64,000 bases of DNA, from assembly GCF_035083965.1 (NCBI RefSeq), contig NC_089727.1:13087501-13151500 (forward strand), in the 5' to 3' direction. Under the pieces are notes generated by a model. That model did not search any database, was not told the DNA's origin, and saw only the letters and a program-made list of their open reading frames with translations. This document shows, piece after piece, positions 55,747 to 64,000 of this stretch (within the stretch, counting starts at the first letter, position 1; each line of letters starts with the position of its first letter). This DNA comes from Branchiostoma lanceolatum (taxonomy: Eukaryota > Chordata > Leptocardii > Amphioxiformes > Branchiostomatidae). The position numbers were made by a program, and so were the translations under genes.

Positions 55747-58700
55747 CTTTCTCCGTCTCTCTCTCTCTCTCTCTCTCTGCGTGTGTGTGTTTGTGTGTGT
55801 GTGTGATGTTTCCATTATGTTATTATAAACAACACAAAAAAACTTTCCTACTTAGCTATTCCCTTACCTGCCAGAACCAGGTCCCCTGCAGCATGACCAG
55901 TACCGAGAGAAGCAGAGGTAACAGCTGACTCTCCGGTAGACACGCCCACAACATGGCGGCAACCGCAGCTCCAAATATGGCGATAAACAGGAGCTGGTGG
56001 AGGCGATCTTCAGCCTCTGACGCTCCTGCACGGGGAGCAGAATACATGCTCCATTCGTGGTATATGTTTGAACAACACTACATGTATATGTTTATACATT
56101 GACCCACACCTTCTTCATGCTTATCTTTTTATGATGAGACACTGCAAAGTTTGTGAGGAAGAGATCGACAAGCACTCACACACAAAAATGAGTTCGAAGA
56201 TCTCAGGCCTTCGTGAAAGTTTCTAGTATGCCTTGTCTGATTGTAGTTCATTAGTGATGCAAATAAGGTTGTGAGTATCATTATATGTCACCATTGATCA
56301 CTTCCTAACACTCTAAGTGACTAGTATGCAAAACATAACTGCAAAAACACAAACAGACGGACAAAAAACGATACCTCCCTACAAGGAAGCAACACTGAAG
56401 AAGGAAAATGGTATCAAAACTTTGCACATCTTACCTTCATGGTAGAAGAACAAGTAGGACTCGATAAACAATGCCAGACTGATAAAAAACTTGTCACTGT
56501 TTGGTGGGATCGGTGTCTTCACTCTGACCAAGATGTCCACAAGCCTGCACAGACAGGAATTATAGTACAAGTACTGTCAAACGTCTGATCGAGCTTCAAG
56601 CAATGGAAGGTTGATCATAATCCAAACACATCATACAACACATCACATTTGTAGATGTTGTCCCCTCTAACGGAATGTTATGCGGTACTTGATACAGCGT
56701 TTTGAAATACGTGTATCATAATGATAATGATAACTTTATTGCACAACAATATTAATTGTACTTTGTATACGGTTCAACTCGCTGAGTATGACCATGTCAT
56801 GTATGCATACGTATGTAATTGTTCAAGGTACAAAGCATGGCATCTTCTGGTACATTACTACAGTGTGTAGTATTGGATGAGAATTGGCTTTTACAATCGT
56901 TGGAGGATTATCATATATTTGTTAAACAGATTAAAAGCCCCCCCTTCTGTTTCTGTACAAGCTATCGCAGGCATGATCTTGTTGACGAACCCATTGACTT
57001 TGGAAATGTGCACATGCAGGTTTGCAGATCTACCACTGCGTCTAATGTATGGGGCTTCTTGACTGAGAAGACGTCTTCCCACACCAGTAGCATCTTAGTT
57101 ACGACTCACCCCGAGAAGAAGAAGAACGAGTACATGGTGACGAACTGCCAGTCGGATTGCTCCACGAACTCTCCTGTGACCGGGTCGCGAAGCCTCCAGT
57201 GGGCACCAAGTGACATCTGACTTAATATTCCTGCATCATGAGAAAAAAAATACATATCTATGTATACATGAATGATTTTTTTCAATTGAATTTGCCAAAT
57301 ACAGAGATGCAAGGAGCATGTCAGAATAGTCAAAAGATAGTCTGTTTGTCAGGATCAGTCGCGATAGTCGACATAAACCAGTCAAGCATGCAAGCAAGCA
57401 AGCAAGTAAGCAAGCAACCAACCAAACTAACAAGAAAACAAGAAAACAAACAAACAAACAGACAGACAGACAGACAAACGGAAAGGCTTTACCTATGGTA
57501 CAAGCGATGATCTTGAACATGGGGTCCATGGAATAGAGGAGGAAGCCCAGTGTACGCTTGGCACATCCCTGGTGATCCCTCCATGTCTTGTGTCTGGCAG
57601 GCTGTTTTCCCTGAGCATGGAGCCTTTCCAGCGTGAAGAAGCAGTTCTTTACGGCGTACCAGAGCCCGAACACGAAGAAGAACGCTCCCAGGACGGCGTG
57701 GCTTCCAAACGTCCCCGACTCCGGAGGGGCTGTAGACGAAGATATCAATACAATGTCTCGGTGATATCATATGTAGATATCCAAACTATAGCATGTATTA
57801 CTGTTTCCTTGAAATCATGTCAAATATCAATACAAAACCTTCTCACAGTAAACTGACAATGCCTAAGCTCCATGTTATCAAAGACTCTAACGTTACCTAC
57901 GGCACGGCGCTTTGATGTCGAACATTGTGTTTCTTGATTATCTACTGTTTTCTGATTGGTGCAGCATCCGAATGGCTCCGGTTGTCGACAAAAGCGGTCT
58001 CGAGAGCCATCAGAACACGGTAGCGACCACGGAAACAGCAGACATTCAGAAAAAAACGACAGGTGTAGCTCGCGTCTGCTTTATGGCGATAAGGTAGTAC
58101 CCATGTCGCCTGTTCGTAACCTGTGAGCCTTTCTGAATCACTCGTTTATTCCGGACATAAGCCATACCAGCCGCTACAGATGTAATCTCTCGGGGGATCA
58201 AACTAGAAATAATCCTTGGTCCAAATCCAGGATTAGTCTAAAGGTCGCACGGATCGGACCCCGATGCAGTGCAAAGGCAAAATGTCAAACCATCCTCTGA
58301 CGTCGGCTGTGTGAAAATAGAATCGTGTTACAACTACTACGGATCATGTAAACAGTCAATATAAACCAGTCTTTTCAACGTTTAGAAAGAAATGTCCAAC
58401 CGTTTGTTAGCATTTGTCACGGATATATAATGTTATCGGTATTACACAAGTGCGTAGACACTTGTCTGTGGTCTACAGACAAAGGGAAGTAGTATGTACG
58501 CATACGTTGATATACAAAATTGAAATCTGAATATGAGTTGGTCAACCGGTTTCACTCTAACAAGCGTAACACACCAGCTTCACCGAACAATCTGTCACAC
58601 CTAAACCATCTATACCTAACTCTGTCATCTGAAGCTATCTAATAAAAATGATCCTACCATGTTTGATGACACCATGTTCCATTCTGCAATTGTAGTACCT

Positions 58701-60235
58701 CTCAGGAAAAACGAATTTGTTAAACCGGCTCCCATCCCATAGACTATTCACCATATACTCCGAGTTAACTGTCTCCCATATGCGTGCGTTTTGTCAACTC
58801 CCTAAGGCGTTTTGTTTGAATGAAGGCAATTACAGGGAAATTGACCTTTCAAAAACACAGTGCTGTTGCCAAGCCCCGCACAAATGTCTGTACACAGGCG
58901 GTAACATTTTAACCCGAGCATATGTAAGAAGGGAAGAGCGTAAATTGTTAATGGTTTCTGACAGGCTACCCTTTCGTCTAACGGAAGAACGGCGTAGTCC
59001 GAAAACACCCTCCTCCCTACGTCTGCTTGAAGATTATCTAGACATGCTAGTAGATTCGGAGGAAACTTTGCACCTCGTTTCGAGATGTCAAAGGTCATAT
59101 GTGTTCTACCAGCATTGGTCACGACCTTTTCCAAACACCTTTATATTGGAGACTTCATTTAAATGTTTGTACTGCATTTACCCCAATGTTGGTCTCGTTT
59201 GGGACAGGAATGTGGTTGTTCAACGTCTAAAATTGCTGCAATTTTTGATAAGTACACGGGGATTAACTGAGTGAGTCGAGCTGTTTATGCACTGATCACT
59301 AGGCTAAAACAACACATGTTGATACATTACAATGCCATCAGATAACATTTAAAAAATGTATGGGCGTAAAGTTACGACATCTACATGTGCGTTTCGTCAT
59401 TGTTTTCAGATGACCTTGGATGACTCAGTTTTGCGTGAGAGTCGACTGTTTAGTACTCAGACGGATGAACTCACGGGACGAATTCACTACCATCATGGCG
59501 GACACAGTGTTTGTTTAACTCTGGGTATTGTTTTACGGGTCGCCGAGCATTGTCTATAGACTTAGCTTGTTCCTAGTTACCATAGACTCGTCGTTTTCTG
59601 TCAATAAACTCGTTAACTTGCCACTATCCGGGTCTATTAAAGGGTTACCAGTATCCGATAAGTCTATGTGGAGGGTTGAACCGACAGTACTACTGTTACG
59701 CAATTGTTGAGGGGTAGAGTGACTGGGATATGGTGCCAAGACAAACAGGTGTGGGTTTCTGAAACGAAGCTCGGCATTCTTCACATGATAACACCCCGAG
59801 GCACCAGCCTAGGAGGTCACGCGGAGGCCTTTGTAGTGGATTCAAAGTTGTCAAAACGAATCGTTTCACAACGAATCGTTCTGCCTGAGATTCAGACGGA
59901 CCATGGAACTCTAACCTTCTACGTAGTGGAATATAGATATGCGTATTGAATCCACCACTCATAAACAACTTTATTGATACCATAATATCCCCTCCCCACC
60001 GAGTATCCGACATCGTTACAGATAGCCTATTTGGGATGATGTACCAGTACAAGGAAACGGATAGAACTGCACAACTGATAATTTGATACGTGATGAGCTC
60101 ACCATTGAAATACAACTGATTTCAGTTAACGTTATATTCACCCACCCCTTCTTCTTCTGTTCTACGCCCCTATAGTTTACCTTGTATGACATCCGCAGTG
60201 TGGGCCATTGAATGGTCATGGTGTCCGTGGTCCAT
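55338..60235 (-). CDS. TMEM45-like: TMEM45-family (DUF716) multi-pass membrane protein (6 exons, 288 aa)
   Basis: Coding exons are 60235-60181, 57729-57493, 57230-57110, 56544-56435, 56025-55868 and 55523-55338, totalling 867 nt with matching phases. Family marks are SHAVLGAFFFVFGLWYAVK (first helix), WQFVTMYSFFFFSG, ALFIESYLFFYHE, LQGTWFWQ (220-227) and FCWH (256-259). These follow the order in vertebrate TMEM45A/B (GHALPGSFF, STMYLFFA, FMEGFLFYYH, LQGTWFWQ, CFCWH). Length fits (about 275 in vertebrates). Probably about seven helices in an internal or plasma membrane. The biochemical role of the family is poorly known. The odd part is the N-terminus, MDHGHHDHSMAH, on a tiny remote exon. Confidence 0.85.
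55524..55867 (-). repeat. TMEM45-like intron 5 with (CT)n and (GT)n microsatellite
   Basis: The intron consists mainly of TCTC runs (about 55640-55778) and a TGTG run (55780-55804). The long minus-strand ORF through it is a repeat artefact. Confidence 0.9.
55868..56025 (-). CDS. TMEM45-like: TMEM45-like exon 5
   Basis: Acceptor CCGTGCAG, donor CAG|GTAAGG, phase 1 to 0. It encodes LHQLLFIAIFGAAVAAMLWA, SQLLPLLLSVLVM and LQGTWFWQ, the best-conserved motif of the family. Confidence 0.93.
56026..56434 (-). repeat. TMEM45-like intron 4 with dispersed repeat family R1, copy 3
   Basis: Bases about 56185-56380 carry GAGTTCGAAGATCTC, GATGCAAATAAGGTT and CATTGATCACTTCC-A-CAC, then AACAGACGGAC...ACGATACCTCC. 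This is the same order as at 4799 and 21885. Confidence 0.65.
56435..56544 (-). CDS. TMEM45-like: TMEM45-like exon 4
   Basis: Acceptor CTGTGCAG, donor GAAG|GTAAGA, phase 2 to 1. It encodes LVDILVRVKTPIPPNSDKFF then ISLALFIESYLFFYHE, equivalent to the vertebrate FMEGFLFYYH helix. Confidence 0.88.
56545..57109 (-). other. TMEM45-like intron 3
   Basis: 565 bp. It has small plus-strand ORFs but no recognised feature. Confidence 0.5.
57110..57230 (-). CDS. TMEM45-like: TMEM45-like exon 3
   Basis: Acceptor GATGCAG, donor TCGGG|GTGAGT, phase 1 to 2. It encodes LGAHWRLRDPVTGEFVEQSD then WQFVTMYSFFFFSG, the diagnostic TMY helix. Confidence 0.88.
57385..57480. repeat. AAGC / AAAC / CAGA simple tandem repeats
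   Basis: Consecutive AAGC, AACC, AAAC and CAGA tetranucleotide runs in intron 2 of the TMEM45-like gene. Confidence 0.85.
57493..57729 (-). CDS. TMEM45-like: TMEM45-like exon 2
   Basis: Acceptor GTCTACAG, donor CATAG|GTAAAG, phase 1 to 1. It encodes PPESGTFGSHAVLGAFFFVF, GLWYAVKNCFF and RTLGFLLYSMDPMFKIIACT: the first helix and the following loop and helix. Confidence 0.9.
57730..60180 (-). other. TMEM45-like intron 1
   Basis: It holds a 185-codon plus-strand ORF (58717-59274) with no recognised domain, which I do not accept as a gene. Tandem AACGAATCGTT is at 59856-59880. No other structure seen. Confidence 0.45.
60181..60235 (-). CDS. TMEM45-like: TMEM45-like exon 1: histidine-rich N-terminus
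   Basis: ATG at 60235 encodes MDHGHHDHSMAHTADVIQ. The donor CAAG|GTAAAC is phase 1, which fits exon 2. Exon 2 has no ATG before its first helix, so an upstream start exon is required. The 2.45-kb intron makes this link inferential. The peptide also resembles the metal-binding N-terminus of CTR1 copper transporters, but no CTR1 core follows. Confidence 0.6.
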
Positions 60236-60977
60236 GGTTGCCGCGTGTCTACTTCTCCACGGAAATCGGTACAGCAGAAGACAAATATTCCTGAGACGGT
60301 GTCCCGCTGTGTGTGTGTGTGTACCCGCAGGCATTACCTGTACCCAAGGTAGGGTAATGTTTAACCTGCCACGCCTCACGGTAAACAACAGACCTGTCAC
60401 CGTGGCGGTCACGTGACGCGTTTTGAATAGACCGCCAGAATGTGGCACTGCAAGGTACGATACGGTTGGGCGGGTTCAACTTTCTGCCATCGCTGAAATA
60501 ACAAGAGAATGCACCTAGCGATATTCATAGCTCTCAACACTGGGTTTGTCTGTGGCAGGTTCATTTTTGGTCTGAAAAAAAAGGATCCATCTGTGCTTAA
60601 CGCCTGAAAAAACACTCCCATTAAGAAAGGACCTTTTTCGACAGAAGGCTGAGCTGGTGTCTGGTGTCTTTCGTGGCTAATACCATGGCTTATGGACAGA
60701 GGAGCACAAGGGCTATTAAGTAACTGTACTGCTGTTGTTTCTAACGTTGGCTATTAATTAGGTGATGATTGACATATGACAGACGCACACAATGCTATAT
60801 TGATACTTACTACTTTACTGCCCCACAACTGTGCAAGAAAACTTGAGAGAACTCTTTCGCTCATAACCACATAGGATGATGCGTGTACATGAGTTACTTC
60901 CCTAGCGGTCAACTTTCAACAATCATTATCTCCATGAAAAAAGGCTTTTTCATGAGATACTGTTTTGCTTGCGTTTG
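60236..60977. promoter_or_regulatory. 5' flank of the TMEM45-like gene
   Basis: About 175 bp upstream of the start codon is GGTCACGTGACG, containing the CACGTG E-box. A GTGTGTGTGTGT stretch lies at 60309. No TATA box is evident. A promoter here is inferred only from position. Confidence 0.3.
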
Positions 60978-61915
60978 GTGTGTGTGTATGTATGTGTCAC
61001 CGGACGCTTAAAGTCGCCATAACTGTAGAACCTGTACATGGATTGAAATGATTTTTGGTATGTGGGTGGGTGTCAGGTGGAGGAAGGTCAAGGTCGATTT
61101 TGGGCTTCCTGGCATGTGTGACTGGAACTGCAATGGCGTATTTGTTAAATCTTAAATGTAGAAGAACTGAAGAGTGGTTGGACAGATCGTCATGTTCTTT
61201 GGTACACAGGTAGGTTAGACCAAGTTGTACACACTTAAGTGCAAACTATGCAAATGAGACCGAATTTGCATAAGTTAGGAGGTAAATCGTTTGCATGTGT
61301 GTCGTCGGATGCTTAAAGTCAGCATAACTGTAGAACGTGTAGATGGATTGTAATGATATTTGGTATGTGGGTATGCGCTGGGAGGAGAATGGTCAAGGTC
61401 GATTTTGGGCCCCCTGGTTTGTGTCCCTGGAACTGCAATGGCCTATTTGTAAAAATGTTCTAAAGGGGTTTAACTGAAGAGAGGAACAACAGATTTTCAT
61501 GTTATTTGGTACGCTGGTAGGTTGGACGGAGATGTACACACTGAAGTGCAAATCATGCGAAGTTATTGTGTTTGTGTGTGTGTGCGCGTGTGTGTATGTT
61601 TGTGTCACCGTGTTTGTATGTATGTGTCACCGGACGCTTAAAATCAGCATAACTGAAGAACGTGTGGATGGATTGAAATGATATTTGGTATGTGGGTAGG
61701 TGCTGGGAGGAGAAAGGTCAAGGTCGATTTTGGGGCCCCTGGTATGTGTCACTGGAACTGCAATGGCGTGTTTGTAAATATTTTCAAAGGAGAATAACTG
61801 AAGAAAGGAGCGACAGATTTTCATGTTATTTGATACGCAAGTGGGTTGGGCAGAGATGTACAAACTGAAGTGGTAATTATGCAAATTTGGACTGAATTTG
61901 CATAAGTAATGAGGA
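60978..61915 (+). repeat. Three-unit tandem repeat, about 300-322 bp per unit
   Basis: Units begin near 60978, 61293 and 61615. Shared order: GG(A/T)(C/T)GCTTAAA-TC, CATAACTG-AGAAC-TGT, TGGATTG-AATGAT-TTTGGTATGTGGGT, AAGGTCAAGGTCGATTTTGG, TGGAACTGCAATGGC, and a closing GTAGGTT / GTACACA-T-AAGTG block. Units 1 and 3 end with ATGCAAAT...ATTTGCATAAGT. Confidence 0.85.
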
Positions 61916-62119
61916 ATATCTACTTCTCCATTGTGGGTATGGGCTTTGAGGTCACACCTGTTGAATCCATTGGTCTCTTATCTAGGGCGAGTATTCCCCA
62001 ATTCCCAACAGCTGGTGGTTCCGCTGCCCAAATCCAAGTAGATGTAAGGGTGGTAACTCTACTAATGGTGTTGCAGAAAGTTATATGTACCTTTTGTTTC
62101 ATAGTACGGATGTTATATT
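61916..62119. other. Spacer between two tandem arrays
   Basis: About 200 bp without recognised structure. Confidence 0.5.
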
Positions 62120-63125
62120 TAAAATGTAGGTACCTTTAGAACAGGTCAATACACCTGACAATAATTTATGCTAATGAGGACCTAATTCGCATAATTTATG
62201 CATAATCGTGTATTTCCCTAACCGTAAAAGCTGTGGCTGTCATATGTGAGATGTAGGTACCACAAGGAAAGGTGAATACACCTGGACATAAATTATGCTA
62301 ATGAGGACCTCATTTGCATAATGTATGCAGAAACTTGTATTTCCCTTACCATAATAGCTGCAGATATCATATTTGAGATGTAGGTTCCTTCAGGAAAGGT
62401 TAACACACTTGTCCATGAATTATGCTAATGAGGACCTCATTTGCATATTTTATGCGTAAATGTGTATATCTCCTACCGTAAAGGCTATGGATGTCATATT
62501 TGAGATGTTGGTACCATAAGGAAAGGTAAAAAAGCCTGGCCATAAATTATGCTAATGAGGGCATCATTTGCATAATTTAGGCATATCCCTTGCCGTAAAG
62601 GCTACGGATGTCATATTTCAGATGTAGGTAATTTTAGGAAAGGTGAACACACATGGCCATAAATTATGCTAATGAATATCATTTGCATAATTTATTCATA
62701 AATGTGTATTTTCCTTACCGTTAAAGCTACGGATGTCATATTTTAGATGTAGGTACTTTTAGGGAAGGTGAATACACCTGTCCATAAAATATGCTGATGC
62801 GGACCTCATTTGTATAATTTAGGTATAACCTTGTATTTCCCTTACTGTAAAGGCTACGGATTTCATATTTGACATGTAGGTACCTTTATGAAAGGTCAGA
62901 AAACCTGGCCATAAAATATGCTAATGAGGAGATTTTGCATAATATATGCATAACCCTTACTTTAAAAGCTACTGATGATATATTTCAGATGTAGGTGCCT
63001 TAAGGAAAACTGAACACACCTGACCATGCTAATACAGACCTTGTTTGCATAATTTATGCAGAAACTTCAGGATTCCCTTACACTACAGTAAATGCTAAGG
63101 GCGTCATATTTGAGGTGTAGGTAAC
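62120..63125 (+). repeat. Eight-unit satellite, about 110-128 bp per unit, with octamer sites
   Basis: The block ATGCTAATGAGGACCTCATT recurs, with variants, near 62169, 62294, 62421, 62548, 62665, 62790, 62918 and 63028. It is followed by TTGCATAATTTATGCA-AA, TTCCCTTACCGTAAA-GCTACGGATGTCATATTTGAGATGTAGGTA and AGGAAAGGTGAA-ACACCTGGCCATAAAT. Four units contain a perfect ATTTGCAT octamer, and others have one-base variants. Confidence 0.9.
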
Positions 63126-64000
63126 GGGAGGGGAATATCCTGCATTTTCCCGAAAATGTTGCCTTTCTAGGTTCTATTACGTGGATACCCTCTGGCACAC
63201 AAAACAAAACAACCAGCGGCAACAACAAATAACTAGGGAAAATAAACACATCTCATATAAAAACAAATTTCATGGAGATTTTGGGTCTTCGGACTCTTGT
63301 TATCAGTGTGGTGACATCAGTACAAGAAGCATGGTTGATGATGCAAACAGATCTATATTCGTCACATTTCAAGTTAAAGAATAAACAAATCAAAGCCAGC
63401 AAAATCAATAGGACAAAGAGGGATTTCAGCCGTGTTCAATTCTTACGTCTGCTCCTTTCAGCGCTTTGTAGATGGGCATAATCATAGTGTGAAACAGAGA
63501 CTATTACCGTGGCATAATGTCGGGTACTGTATTAATGCACTGTAGTACTCGCAATACATGCCAGAAGTCGCTGTGAGACCGTCGGCAACCCACAAAGGCC
63601 TTGTCATGAGTGTTTGAAACCATACTCATACAAACGAACTAAGCGTTTTTCATTCAACCTAAATGACCTATTTTTATGGACATAGGTTATAAAGGGGAAG
63701 TATCATTTGTGCGATTTTAGTCGACCGCTTTTGTACTTTTGTGCGATGTTGGTTATGTATTGCAGCACGTTCTGGCTAACGTGTGAGGAGAACGATAGAG
63801 AACGCGAACTGCACAGAAAACATCTAAAAAATGGAAACATTTAGTTCTAAATATGTTTATTATCTCATCCATGTAACTTCTACATTTATGACATCTTAAG
63901 TAGATTTATCTATTGATTCTTCAACTCTTTGTAAATTTAAACTATTGCACATCCCTTAAATCTACTCAAATCATAGTACATGTACATCAATACAGTATAC
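63126..64000. other. Intergenic DNA at the right edge
   Basis: AT-rich, with no supportable gene, RNA or repeat. A gene may begin beyond the window edge. Confidence 0.4.

Noticed and set aside
55123-55815. 230-codon minus-strand ORF rich in Arg/Glu
   Set aside because: It reads through a CT microsatellite and an alternative frame of TMEM45-like exon 6.
58717-59274. 185-codon plus-strand ORF inside TMEM45-like intron 1
   Set aside because: No domain, no signal or membrane pattern, no splice context, and composition like the surrounding intron. It could be a relic, but I cannot support it as a gene without transcripts or homologues.
60181-60235. First exon of a CTR1 copper transporter
   Set aside because: The peptide is CTR1-like, but no methionine-rich transmembrane core or GxxxG helix follows on this strand. 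The splice phase fits the TMEM45-like exon 2.
1-64000. CRISPR array, viral insertion or autonomous transposon
   Set aside because: Repeat spacing, unit divergence and lack of reverse transcriptase, integrase or transposase motifs give no support for any of these.

Overview
The window looks like nuclear DNA of an invertebrate chordate, most probably a lancelet (Branchiostoma). This is inference from four things: small GC-rich coding exons in AT-richer DNA with GT/AG introns, deuterostome-type gene families (kelch-like, TMEM45), tandem paralogue expansion, and a dense load of short foldback (MITE-like) elements and tandem repeats. I see no bacterial operon structure, no rRNA, no CRISPR array, and no transposase or reverse-transcriptase coding region.

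Layout. Bases 1-12149 are intergenic and rich in degenerate repeats. Bases 12150-32631 (+) hold a nine-exon gene whose reading frame I could follow through every junction. It encodes a 554-residue single-pass receptor: signal peptide, a cysteine-less V-like Ig domain, two disulfide-bearing Ig domains, a transmembrane helix, a proline-bearing cytoplasmic tail, an SH3 domain and a short tail. Its introns hold tandem arrays, two of which are degenerate copies of the start of the next exon. Bases 35270-46794 (-) hold four intronless-coding paralogues of an uncharacterised, probably seven-pass membrane protein. The middle two share a 210-bp near-identical tract inside otherwise divergent genes, which is a strong gene-conversion signature. 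Bases 49366-52303 (-) hold a three-exon BTB-BACK-kelch protein of 619 residues. Bases 55338-60235 (-) hold a six-exon TMEM45-family (DUF716) membrane protein of 288 residues with a histidine-rich N-terminus. Bases 60236-64000 are mostly tandem repeat, including an eight-unit satellite that carries octamer (ATTTGCAT) sites.

The genes do not form an evident pathway. The receptor and the first seven-pass gene are tail to tail, and all other genes lie on the minus strand. The points I consider most novel are the Ig-TM-SH3 domain architecture, the exon-start echo arrays inside that gene, and the seven-pass cluster with gene conversion and a shared leader intron that ends exactly at the start codon. 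All exon borders come from reading splice sites and phases by eye, with no transcript evidence.
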